From: JANRKT01 sp033763355
Lineage (GTDB): Bacteria > Bacteroidota > Bacteroidia > Chitinophagales > Chitinophagaceae
Direction: 5' to 3'
NCBI GenBank assembly: GCA_033763355.1
Contig: JANRKT010000296.1
Span: 1 to 12,158, forward strand
DNA length: 12,158 bases
Within the stretch, counting starts at the first letter, position 1. Each line of letters starts with the position of its first letter. A model generated the notes under the pieces. The model was not told the origin of the DNA. It ran no database searches and saw only the letters and a program-made list of their open reading frames with translations. The translations under genes were made by a program, and so were the position numbers. Shown here in pieces: positions 1 through 6,673 of this stretch.

Positions 1-141
1 AAAGTTGAAGCTGTTAAAACCAAGAAAGCAGTAAAAGAAATACAGGGTAAGGTAGAGAAAACTACTTTAGGCGATCTTGGCGTACTGGCTGAGCTGAAAA
101 AGAAGATGGAAGGCGGCGAAGCTGCTGAAGAAGCGAAATAA
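1..141 (+). CDS. C-terminal end of an unidentified Lys/Glu/Ala-rich protein (5' end outside window)
   Basis: An open frame runs from base 1 to a TAA at 139-141 and gives 46 residues that end in GGEAAEEAK. The visible tail is strongly charged, has no hydrophobic segment, and contains the more ordered stretch TLGDLGVLAELKKKMEG. I do not recognise it. Such Lys/Ala/Glu-rich C-terminal tails occur on several Bacteroidota ribosomal and other nucleic-acid-binding proteins, so that is one possibility, but nothing visible proves it. The frame is real because it ends 19 bp before a strong intrinsic terminator and has no competing frame. The function must be read from the sequence to the left of the window. 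Confidence 0.7.
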   Translation, partial: KVEAVKTKKAVKEIQGKVEKTTLGDLGVLAELKKKMEGGEAAEEAK

Positions 142-160
142 ATTCAGTCAATTTAATGTG

Positions 161-200
161 TTAAACCCCTCACAGTTGCCTGTGAGGGGTTTAATTTTTT
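161..200 (+). terminator. Strong Rho-independent terminator
   Basis: A perfect 15-bp inverted repeat (161-175 pairing with 180-194) with a TTGC loop is followed directly by a run of T that reaches base 200. The stem core is CCCCTCACAG/CTGTGAGGGG. It lies 19 bp after the stop codon of the gene ending at 141 and should end that transcript. It also insulates the secreted-protein gene that starts at 317. Confidence 0.93.
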
Positions 201-282
201 ATGATTCTCAGTATGTTGCCTTATAGCTGGTACATTTTATGGGTCCATAATCATATCAGACATGTTATATCGTTTAAGATAT

Positions 283-296
283 TATAACCGGTTATA
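283..296. promoter_or_regulatory. 14-bp perfect palindrome upstream of the secreted-protein gene
   Basis: TATAACCGGTTATA reads the same on both strands and sits 20 bp before the ATG at 317, between the terminator and that gene. Its position would suit an operator for a dimeric regulator. It could also be chance in AT-rich DNA. I found no clear TAnnTTTG box beside it. Confidence 0.25.
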
Positions 297-316
297 CAGG
301 CATATATTACGTATTT

Positions 317-2107
317 ATGAAAAACACTGTTTATTTACTGGCCGCTATCTGCTGTATAAGCACCTCATTAAAGGCGCAAATACAGGCAAATGGATCTTAT
401 CTGAACATCAGCAGGCCTTCGGGTGGAGGCGTTTCACCGGGTAATACCCTTGAAATAAGGGCGGTATTCAGTGTGCCCGCAGGAACTACTGTTACCAGCG
501 TCCGCTTCCAGGAAGCTATACCTGCCGGGACAAGCTTTATAAGCGGTTCAATAAAAGCATTAACCAATGAAGGAGTTAGTTCTATTACAAACACCGGAAT
601 TTATACTGATGCAACAGGCGATGACCGTGGTTCAATTTCAGGAAGTACCGTTACCATTAACCTCGGTGATGGTGCAAACTCTGCCGCAGGAGGAACCATT
701 AATGGTACTACATCACTTCCGAGATTTTATAATGTAGCCTGTATTATTGTAGCTGCTTACCGTGTCACTGTTACAGCAGCAATCGGCAGCACAATCACAA
801 TTGCAGGTACCTTTACATACAATAACGGATCTCCGCAAACCATCAACCTGGCATCAAATAATATTGCGGTGGTACCCCAGCTGGGTTGTAACGGCACAGA
901 CGCTGTTAACTTTGTAACTGGTGAAACGAACGGGACATTCAGCAGCGGAACAACACATAACAGGGGAGCCTCAGCCAATGTTACCGGATTTACTTTTGTT
1001 AATCTTGCCTCAGGTGACCCGCAGGATGGATTGTACAGTATTACAAAAAATACAAGCCCCACTCAATTTACAGGCGCCCCAGCTTTGCCATCAGCAGACA
1101 GGGTTTTTAATTTATGGGATGTTTTTGGGGATCATACGGGGACGGCAACTGCTGCAGGAAACGCCCCTCCCGCAAATGGTGTAAACGGAGGTTATATGCT
1201 TGTAGTTAATGCATCCTATACACCGGGAATAGTTTTTACCACCAATGTTACAGGCCTTTCAACAAACACCACATACACTTTCTCATTCTGGATAAGGAAT
1301 ATCTGCCCGCAATGCGGCGCCGATCCTTCAACCGGAGGGGCTTCGGGAACACCCGGTGTAAAGCCAAATCTTGCTTTTGAAATTAACGGAAACGATTATT
1401 ACAGTACCGGTGAAATTGATTATGGCGGCCAATGGGTGCAGCGTTCATTTACTTTTAATTCAGGGGCGTTAACTTCTGCCACTATAAACATAAAGAATAA
1501 TGCGCCTGGCGGCGGTGGTAACGACTGGGCCATTGACGACATTGCAATCAATACATGCCTTATTGTGTTACCCGTAAAGATTGTCTCATTTTCAGCCTAC
1601 ATAAACAACAGCAATGTTGAGCTGCAATGGGAGGCTGAAAAGGAAACCAGAATAGAGCAATACATTATTGAAAGCAGTACTGATGGAAAAAATTTCAGCG
1701 AAACAGGTAAAGTAAAACCTGCCGGGAACAAAACTTACCGTTTCACCGATCCAATTGTTATTTCCGGTGTGAAATATTACCGCCTTAAAATAGCTGAGTT
1801 AAACGGGCCATTTATTTATAGTAAAGTGCTGAAAGTGGTAAATAGCAGCAGCATTTTAAAGTTGTCTGTTTATCCCAATCCTTCAGCGGGCCGGGTAAAC
1901 ATCAATGTTTTATCTGGAGAAACTGCGGTTGCCATGTTAAAGGTAACAGCCATTAACGGCACGCTGATGGGACAAAAATCATTTCAACTGATGAAAGGCG
2001 TTAATGTTATTGATGCAGAATTTATCAACAAGTTAAAAGGAGGCATATACTTGTTGAAGCTGATCAAGTCCGGAGAAACATTGTACAGCAAACTGGTAAT
2101 ACAATAA
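317..2107 (+). CDS. Secreted T9SS-sorted multidomain surface protein
   Basis: This 596-residue protein is probably exported by Sec and then passed through the outer membrane by the type IX secretion system. Residues 1-20 form a signal peptide (Lys2, hydrophobic core, SLKA before Gln21). Residues ~30-190 are Gly/Thr/Ser/Val-rich beta repeats that resemble conserved-repeat/DUF11-like surface domains. Residues ~195-415 look like a jelly-roll carbohydrate-binding-type domain with a CPQC pair (Cys330, Cys333) and the ending GGNDWAIDDIAI near 399-410, a pattern common in Bacteroidota adhesins and glycan-binding modules. From ~418 (LPVKIVSF) follows the fibronectin-like linker usual before the sorting tail. 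The last ~80 residues, with LSVYPNPSAG near 516 and GIYLLKL near the end, are a type A Por sorting domain. No catalytic motif is visible, so a binding or adhesive role is inferred. The start is chosen because it gives an intact signal peptide. The gene ends 6 bp from the convergent phosphatase gene. Confidence 0.9.
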   Translation: MKNTVYLLAAICCISTSLKAQIQANGSYLNISRPSGGGVSPGNTLEIRAVFSVPAGTTVTSVRFQEAIPAGTSFISGSIKALTNEGVSSITNTGIYTDATGDDRGSISGSTVTINLGDGANSAAGGTINGTTSLPRFYNVACIIVAAYRVTVTAAIGSTITIAGTFTYNNGSPQTINLASNNIAVVPQLGCNGTDAVNFVTGETNGTFSSGTTHNRGASANVTGFTFVNLASGDPQDGLYSITKNTSPTQFTGAPALPSADRVFNLWDVFGDHTGTATAAGNAPPANGVNGGYMLVVNASYTPGIVFTTNVTGLSTNTTYTFSFWIRNICPQCGADPSTGGASGTPGVKPNLAFEINGNDYYSTGEIDYGGQWVQRSFTFNSGALTSATINIKNNAPGGGGNDWAIDDIAINTCLIVLPVKIVSFSAYINNSNVELQWEAEKETRIEQYIIESSTDGKNFSETGKVKPAGNKTYRFTDPIVISGVKYYRLKIAELNGPFIYSKVLKVVNSSSILKLSVYPNPSAGRVNINVLSGETAVAMLKVTAINGTLMGQKSFQLMKGVNVIDAEFINKLKGGIYLLKLIKSGETLYSKLVIQ

Positions 2108-2113
2108 GGCGCT

Positions 2114-2779
2114 TTACTGTTTCCCCAATGCCATCAGCATTTCAGTATTGAACTGCGAAAGCAGGTTAAGTTTCAAATCAGCGGCATCCCATCTTCCTTC
2201 ATGGTGCACATGTGGTGCAGGCACCACAACACATTTCATTCTTGCTGCTTTGGCCGCAATAAGCCCGTTAAATGAATCTTCGAAACAAATACACTGAACG
2301 GGCTGCACATTCAGTTTTTCTGCACAGTTCAAATATACCTCAGGGTGCGGCTTTCCGAGGTTTAATTTTTCAGCTGATGTGATGGCGTGGAGGTATTTCT
2401 TTATGCCCAGTTTTTCTGTCACCACATCAATTAAAGAAAAAGGCGATGAAGTGGCAATGCCGATATTAAAATCCTTACCGCTGAAAAAATCAAAAATATA
2501 GTCAACACCCGGTAAGGCTTCTCCTTTTTCTTTTACTTTTTCAATAACTATGCGGTTGATTTCCTGTTCTGTTTCTTCAGCATATTTACTGTCAATATCA
2601 TAATGCCTGAACCAGTAAGCAAGAAATTCTTTTGTGCGCAATCCGATGCTGGAAGCGTATTCTTCATTCGTCATGCTGATATCAAACGGGGCCATTGCTT
2701 CTATTGCAGCCTCATGCCATAGCGGTTCAGAATCAATCAGCAAACCGTCCATATCAAAAATAACAGTATTGATTTTCAT
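2114..2779 (-). CDS. hxpB: HAD-superfamily sugar-phosphate phosphatase, HxpB-like
   Basis: This 221-residue cytoplasmic enzyme should hydrolyse phosphorylated sugars or sugar alcohols. All HAD motifs are present: FDMDG with nucleophile Asp9 and acid/base Asp11, Thr110-Ser111 in IATSS (motif II), Lys143 in GKPHP (motif III), and Glu167-Asp168 in CFEDS (motif IV). A helical cap lies between about residues 15 and 85. The combination DGLLIDSEPLW, SAEKL..KPHP and KAARM..VVPAP closely follows E. coli HxpB (YniC), which acts on 2-deoxyglucose-6-phosphate and hexitol phosphates. Exact substrate preference cannot be read from sequence, and beta-phosphoglucomutase relatives share the fold. The length is normal for the family. 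It is divergent from the acyltransferase gene at 2950. A -7-like box ends only 4 nt before the start codon. Confidence 0.88.
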   Translation of the reverse strand: MKINTVIFDMDGLLIDSEPLWHEAAIEAMAPFDISMTNEEYASSIGLRTKEFLAYWFRHYDIDSKYAEETEQEINRIVIEKVKEKGEALPGVDYIFDFFSGKDFNIGIATSSPFSLIDVVTEKLGIKKYLHAITSAEKLNLGKPHPEVYLNCAEKLNVQPVQCICFEDSFNGLIAAKAARMKCVVVPAPHVHHEGRWDAADLKLNLLSQFNTEMLMALGKQ

Positions 2780-2783
2780 GTTT

Positions 2784-2791
2784 CAAAGATA
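2784..2791 (-). promoter_or_regulatory. Possible -7 box (TATCTTTG) of the HAD phosphatase gene
   Basis: On the minus strand TATCTTTG fits the Bacteroidota -7 consensus TAnnTTTG exactly. Only 4 nt separate it from the ATG at 2779, so transcription would begin at or next to the start codon. I see no good TTG/TTTG -33 element about 19-21 nt upstream, which lowers confidence. Confidence 0.35.
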
Positions 2792-2949
2792 TGAGCCGGA
2801 TGATTAAAAAATATATTACCAGTTATTAACATGATTAAAATCGTATAGTACAATTTTGGCAAGCTGGTCTGCCCCGGCTCTGCGTTGGATTAAAATTCGT
2901 CGGTATTTTACTATATTGCATAAACGATTATCTGCCAAAACCCCAACTC

Positions 2950-3720
2950 ATGAGCCCTTTAATTGAACGCCTGAAGAATGTTCGGTTGGTGAGAAAATTT
3001 GTTTATGCTTTTGTTGGTATTGTTTCTTACCCCGGGCTCGTTCTCGTTAATAAAATAAAAATTACAGGTACAGAACACATCAGTAACCTTCCCCGTAAAA
3101 ATGTGTTGTTTGTAAGCAACCACCAAACCTATTTTGCAGATGTAATTACCTTCCTTCACATTTTTTGTGCAGTAAAATGGAGCAAGCAAAACAGGCTTGG
3201 TATTCCCTATTACCTGCTTAACCCTTTTACCAATGTTTACTATGTTGCAGCCGAAGAAACCATGAAAGGAAGTTTTATCAGCAAACTTTTTTCGCTTGCA
3301 GGCGCATTAACAGTAAAACGGACATGGAGGGCAGAGGGCAAAGAAGTGAGGAGAGGGCTTGATCCATCCGATACGAGAAAAATAAAAAGAGCGCTTGATT
3401 CAAGCTGGGTAATTACATTTCCTCAGGGTACCACCAAACCATTTGCGCCAGGCCGAAGGGGCACTGCGTATCTTATTAAACAAACGCAACCGGTGGTTGT
3501 GCCCATTGTAATAAACGGGTTCTGGCGGGCTTTTACAAAAAAGGGGCTGACCTTTAAGAAGAAAGGCTCATTGCTTTCTGTACGTATTAAAGAACCAATG
3601 GCAATTGACTATTCAAAAACTGTTGATGAAATACTGGAACAGGTAATGGATGCAATTGAACAGAGCAAAAAATTCATGGCTAAGGGCCGGCACCACATGA
3701 TGACGCTGGTGGATAAATAA
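2950..3720 (+). CDS. 1-acyl-glycerol-3-phosphate acyltransferase-like protein (PlsC/LPLAT superfamily)
   Basis: This 256-residue protein is probably associated with the inner membrane and transfers an acyl chain to a lysophospholipid or a similar lipid acceptor. LPLAT blocks can be followed in order: SNHQTYFAD at 56-64 (block I), GALTVKR at 118-124 (block II), FPQGTT at 157-162 (block III) and VVVPIVING at 182-190 (block IV). A hydrophobic N-terminal stretch (about 17-34) could anchor it. Two blocks are unusual. His58 and Asp64 are five residues apart, not the classical four, and block III has Gln159 where most members have Glu. Length and overall order are normal, and no frameshift is apparent. 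Its exact acceptor, such as lysophosphatidic acid or a Bacteroidota amino-acid lipid, is not determinable here. It ends 5 bp from the convergent thioesterase gene. Confidence 0.82.
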   Translation: MSPLIERLKNVRLVRKFVYAFVGIVSYPGLVLVNKIKITGTEHISNLPRKNVLFVSNHQTYFADVITFLHIFCAVKWSKQNRLGIPYYLLNPFTNVYYVAAEETMKGSFISKLFSLAGALTVKRTWRAEGKEVRRGLDPSDTRKIKRALDSSWVITFPQGTTKPFAPGRRGTAYLIKQTQPVVVPIVINGFWRAFTKKGLTFKKKGSLLSVRIKEPMAIDYSKTVDEILEQVMDAIEQSKKFMAKGRHHMMTLVDK

Positions 3721-3725
3721 AGCGA

Positions 3726-4241
3726 TCAGTCTTTCACAAATAAAGCCCTCAGTTCAGCAGCATCGGCAGGTTTCATTTTACCGCCAAGTATCAGGCGGAG
3801 CTGCCTTCTTCTCAATGCACCGTCGTAAAGCCTCTTCTCTTCCTCATTGTCAGGAAACAGTTGCGGCACTGGCCTCGGTTTGCGGTTGGGGTCAAGCGCT
3901 ACAAAAGTATAATAGGCTTCATTGCTTTTGTATTTGTACTGGTGGGTAAGGTCTTCGCCCCACACATTTAAATGCACCTCCATTGATGTGGTAAAGGCCC
4001 TTGTAACTTTTGCTTCAATGTGCACCACATTGCCCAGTTTAATAGGGGCTTCAAAGGAAATATTATCAACTGAGGCGGTAACCACAGGCGCATTACAGTG
4101 TTTACCTGCTGAAAGCGCAGCCGCAATATCCATCCAATACATGAGGCGGCCACCCATCAGGTTGCCGAAAAGATTGGTATCGTTGGGCAGCACCAGTTCT
4201 GTCATAATTATAAAACTGTCTGTTGATTTTCGGGGTTCCAT
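3726..4241 (-). CDS. Acyl-CoA thioesterase, hotdog fold (YciA/BACH type)
   Basis: This cytoplasmic enzyme should hydrolyse acyl-CoA to free acid and CoA. Counting from the chosen start (171 residues), the signature PNDTNLFGNLMGGRLMYWMD lies at 19-38. Asn23 and Asp38 are the residues expected for catalysis in this family. VTASVDNISF (54-63) and the C-terminal RRRQLR region (144-149) are also typical of Bacteroidota members. The reading frame extends back to a GTG at 4280, only 3 bp after the stop of the upstream epimerase gene and 9 nt after a GGAG within it, with another ATG at 4247. I chose the ATG at 4241 because family similarity as I recall it begins with MEPRKSTDS; the GTG start adds 13 non-conserved residues. 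Tight spacing indicates cotranscription with the epimerase. Confidence 0.88.
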   Translation of the reverse strand: MEPRKSTDSFIIMTELVLPNDTNLFGNLMGGRLMYWMDIAAALSAGKHCNAPVVTASVDNISFEAPIKLGNVVHIEAKVTRAFTTSMEVHLNVWGEDLTHQYKYKSNEAYYTFVALDPNRKPRPVPQLFPDNEEEKRLYDGALRRRQLRLILGGKMKPADAAELRALFVKD

Positions 4242-4283
4242 ATTCATTTCGTTAATGCGTGCAAAAGTACTTGCTTTCACCTG

Positions 4284-5381
4284 TTATATCTCCACTTTTT
4301 CGCATTGTTGTAAAAAGCCTTCATCAATATCGGCGGCAATACCGGGTTCATCAGGTATTTCAAGGAAGTAATTGTTATAGTGTGCACCGCCGGTTACGGG
4401 GTCAATTTTATGCCCAAGCAAACAGGTGTCGAGGTCGTAAAACACTACATTGTCATGGCGCATGGCGAAATGTACCTTGGCGGTAAGCGCCAACCTGCTT
4501 TCCAGCATTCCGCCAATCATGCAGGGCACATTATACTGCTGTGCAGTATCAGCAATTTTTCTGGCTTCCAGCAAACCGCCGGATTTTGCCAGTTTAATGT
4601 TGATGTAATCACATGCACCTGCTTTTATTAATCTCAGTGCATCATGGTGGTCAAACACACTTTCATCTGCCATAATTTTTATGGGTGAAAGCTTTCTGAG
4701 TTCTGGCAGTCTTTCATCATTCCATCTGCGCATGGGTTGTTCGCAAAACTGTACATTATAAGGCCTGATATGCTGTAAAGCATATACCGCATCTTCAAAG
4801 CTCCACCCCTGATTTGCATCAATGCGAAGTTGTATGGTATCTCCAACTGCTTCACGTATCAGTTTTACGCGTTCAACATCCTCCCTGCAGTTTTTACCAA
4901 GTTTTATTTTTATGATTTTTACGCCATTACTGATAAATTCCTTTGCTGTTTCAGCCATTTTTTGAGGAGCGCCTATACCGATGGTTAAATCAGATTGTAT
5001 GATCTTTTTTGTTCCGCCCAAAAATTTATAAAGGGGAATACGCTTTGCCTTGGCGGCGATATCATGAAAGGCAATATCAAAAGCGCTTTTAATAGTTGAA
5101 TTAAAGGCAATATAACCATGAAATTCTTCCAGCCTTTCTTCGATAGCCAGTGGATTTTTGTTTTTGCATATCCGTGCAAGATCTTTTGCAATTTCAAAAC
5201 AGGTTGACTGTGTTTCTCCCACCAGCATTGGAAAAGCGGAGCATTCACCCATGCCTGTTATGCCTTCATCGGTATGGATGCGTATAAAAGTATTTTGGGC
5301 ATGATATGATGTTTCTGTTGCAATTACAAAAGGCACCATTGGTATGGTGAGCCTGTAAATTTCTATATGTGTAACCTGCAT
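4284..5381 (-). CDS. Dipeptide epimerase (enolase superfamily, muconate lactonizing enzyme subgroup)
   Basis: This 365-residue cytoplasmic Mg-dependent enzyme is expected to epimerise the C-terminal residue of dipeptides, such as L-Ala-D/L-Glu from murein turnover. The N-terminal capping domain covers ~1-125 and the barrel follows. Catalytic features are the KIK motif (Lys158, Lys160), metal ligands Asp188 (RIDANQGW), Glu214 (EQPM) and Asp239 (MADES), and the second-face base Lys263 (NIKLAKSGG). Asp316 and Asp318 form the DxD motif that binds the dipeptide ammonium group, which favours a dipeptide epimerase over o-succinylbenzoate synthase or muconate cycloisomerase. Bacteroidota members show varied dipeptide specificity, so the real substrate is open. 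It appears to be the first gene of a two-gene unit with the thioesterase. A TATCTTCG box (5399-5406, one mismatch to TAnnTTTG) lies upstream. Confidence 0.87.
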   Translation of the reverse strand: MQVTHIEIYRLTIPMVPFVIATETSYHAQNTFIRIHTDEGITGMGECSAFPMLVGETQSTCFEIAKDLARICKNKNPLAIEERLEEFHGYIAFNSTIKSAFDIAFHDIAAKAKRIPLYKFLGGTKKIIQSDLTIGIGAPQKMAETAKEFISNGVKIIKIKLGKNCREDVERVKLIREAVGDTIQLRIDANQGWSFEDAVYALQHIRPYNVQFCEQPMRRWNDERLPELRKLSPIKIMADESVFDHHDALRLIKAGACDYINIKLAKSGGLLEARKIADTAQQYNVPCMIGGMLESRLALTAKVHFAMRHDNVVFYDLDTCLLGHKIDPVTGGAHYNNYFLEIPDEPGIAADIDEGFLQQCEKVEI

Positions 5382-5629
5382 AAGAGTTGATAAAAGGCCG
5401 AAGATAATTTATTTCAGGTATGTACACTTTTGTCTGTAGAAATAAGAGAGGAATAATATTCTTGAGAGGCCCGATCTTGTATCTGCACCGTCAGATAAAT
5501 CTGTTGAAGCACAGGGCGCATAAAAATTGCCAACATGCCACATAAGTTAATTTTTCATGAATCACCCTTTCTTTCAGAACAACAGGTAAAAGCGTCTGTT
5601 ATTAAGTTCTTTTACTAAAAACTTCAATT

Positions 5630-6145
5630 ATGAAAAAAACATTTGCAGTATTTTCTATGGTGATGATTTTATCCGGGCTTTCTGAAACAGTATTTGCTCA
5701 AAAGGACGTGGCAGATATCGCGATTGCATCACCCGCTCACACTACACTTGTAGCTGCAGTTAAAGCCGCAGGCCTTGTTGAAACACTGAAAGGCAAAGGG
5801 CCCTTCACAGTATTTGCTCCAACCAATGACGCTTTCGCCAAATTGCCGGCAGGTACAGTGGAAACTTTGCTGAAGGCTGAAAACAAAGGCCAGCTTACGC
5901 AGGTGCTTACTTATCATGTGGTAGCAGGCAACCTCAGGGCGGCTGATGTAATAGCCGCTGTTAAAAAGGGAAATGGTAAAGCAGAAGTAAACACATTAAG
6001 CGGCGGTAAATTGTTAGTAACACTCGACAGCGGCAAAGTGAAGCTTACAGATGAAAACGGCAACACTTCGTTTGTAACTGCTGCTGACCTGAACGGGAGC
6101 AACGGGGTCGTTCATGTGATTGATACGGTTGTGCTGCCGAAATAA
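5630..6145 (+). CDS. Secreted fasciclin (FAS1) domain protein
   Basis: This 171-residue exported protein contains a single FAS1 domain, a fold linked to adhesion and to surface or matrix interactions. Residues 1-23 form a signal peptide (two Lys, hydrophobic core, VFA before Gln24). The domain spans ~25-171 with the H1 box GKGPFTVFAPTNDAF (55-69), the YH pair at 95-96 in LTYHVV, and the H2 box NGVVHVIDTVVLPK at 158-171. There is no lipoprotein cysteine and no membrane anchor, so it is probably periplasmic or released. Single-domain bacterial fasciclins are often stress- or light-associated in Bacteroidota, which would suit the photolyase neighbourhood, but that is inference. The ATG is chosen because it begins the signal peptide. 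It is convergent with the flavin reductase gene and shares a hairpin with it. Confidence 0.92.
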   Translation: MKKTFAVFSMVMILSGLSETVFAQKDVADIAIASPAHTTLVAAVKAAGLVETLKGKGPFTVFAPTNDAFAKLPAGTVETLLKAENKGQLTQVLTYHVVAGNLRAADVIAAVKKGNGKAEVNTLSGGKLLVTLDSGKVKLTDENGNTSFVTAADLNGSNGVVHVIDTVVLPK

Positions 6146-6160
6146 TTTTAAATGATTTGC

Positions 6161-6184
6161 AAGGGGTGTTCACATGCACCCCTT
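6161..6184. terminator. Hairpin between convergent genes, possible bidirectional terminator
   Basis: AAGGGGTG (6161-6168) pairs perfectly with CACCCCTT (6177-6184) around an 8-nt loop. It lies 16 bp after the fasciclin stop and overlaps the first two bases of the minus-strand flavin reductase stop codon. Neither side carries a strong T-run, so it may be a weak terminator or a 3'-end stabilising hairpin. Confidence 0.55.
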
Positions 6185-6671
6185 ATATTCTGATTAATTT
6201 TCTTTTTCTTAAGTCATCAAGGGTTAATAGATGTGAAGCATTAAAATTTTTACTTCTTACTACATCACAGATATACAGGTAATGATCTCCTGCATCGGTT
6301 TCTTCTTTCACTTTCATTTCCATAACTGCTGCCGCCTGATTTAAAACGGGAAAGCTTTGCCAGTAAGTCAGCATATTTCTTTTGGAAAGTTTTCCGATTT
6401 TATCTGTTGACTTCCCGCTTTTTTTACCAAGCAGCGCAACAAGCCCGTATTGATTTTTTGATAAAAGCTGCAAAACAAAATGTGGATTATTTTTAATGTT
6501 CTCAAGGGTCCTGGTGCCTTTATAAACCGCCACTGCAAATCTTTTAGGTATCATGCTGACCGCAGATACATAAATACAAATGTGCATATTATAATGGCCC
6601 TGACCGTCGCTGCTGCTTATGGAATAAACAGGCAGGTTCACCCTGTTCCAGGGTTTTTTTCTTATACTCAT
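6183..6671 (-). CDS. Flavin reductase-like protein (FMN-binding split barrel)
   Basis: This 162-residue cytoplasmic protein belongs to the flavin reductase-like/DIM6 family, whose members bind FMN or FAD and reduce free flavin with NAD(P)H. The N-terminal half carries the split-barrel signature: NLPVYSISS (12-20), NMHICIYVSAVSMIPKRF (28-45) with the flavin-phosphate-binding region, and AVAVYKGTRTLENI. The conserved GDH (128-130) in AGDHYLYICDVV follows near the C-terminus. Its ATG lies 2 bp after the photolyase stop, so the two are almost certainly cotranscribed and perhaps translationally coupled. An attractive reading is that it supplies reduced flavin or a reducing pathway to the photolyase, though no direct proof is visible. 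Specificity for FMN or FAD cannot be read here. Confidence 0.85.
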   Translation of the reverse strand: MSIRKKPWNRVNLPVYSISSSDGQGHYNMHICIYVSAVSMIPKRFAVAVYKGTRTLENIKNNPHFVLQLLSKNQYGLVALLGKKSGKSTDKIGKLSKRNMLTYWQSFPVLNQAAAVMEMKVKEETDAGDHYLYICDVVRSKNFNASHLLTLDDLRKRKLIRI

Positions 6672-6673
6672 AA

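Noticed and set aside
757..1062. A 101-codon open frame on the minus strand
   Set aside because: It lies inside the secreted-protein gene, whose frame is strongly supported by its signal peptide and sorting tail.
3922..4371. A 149-codon open frame on the plus strand
   Set aside because: It spans the boundary of two well-supported minus-strand genes (thioesterase and epimerase) and has no recognisable domain.
5558..5564. TGAATCA upstream of the fasciclin gene, also present in the photolyase/SDR gap
   Set aside because: A shared 7-mer between regions of about 250 and 50 bp is expected by chance more often than not, and the flanks do not match.
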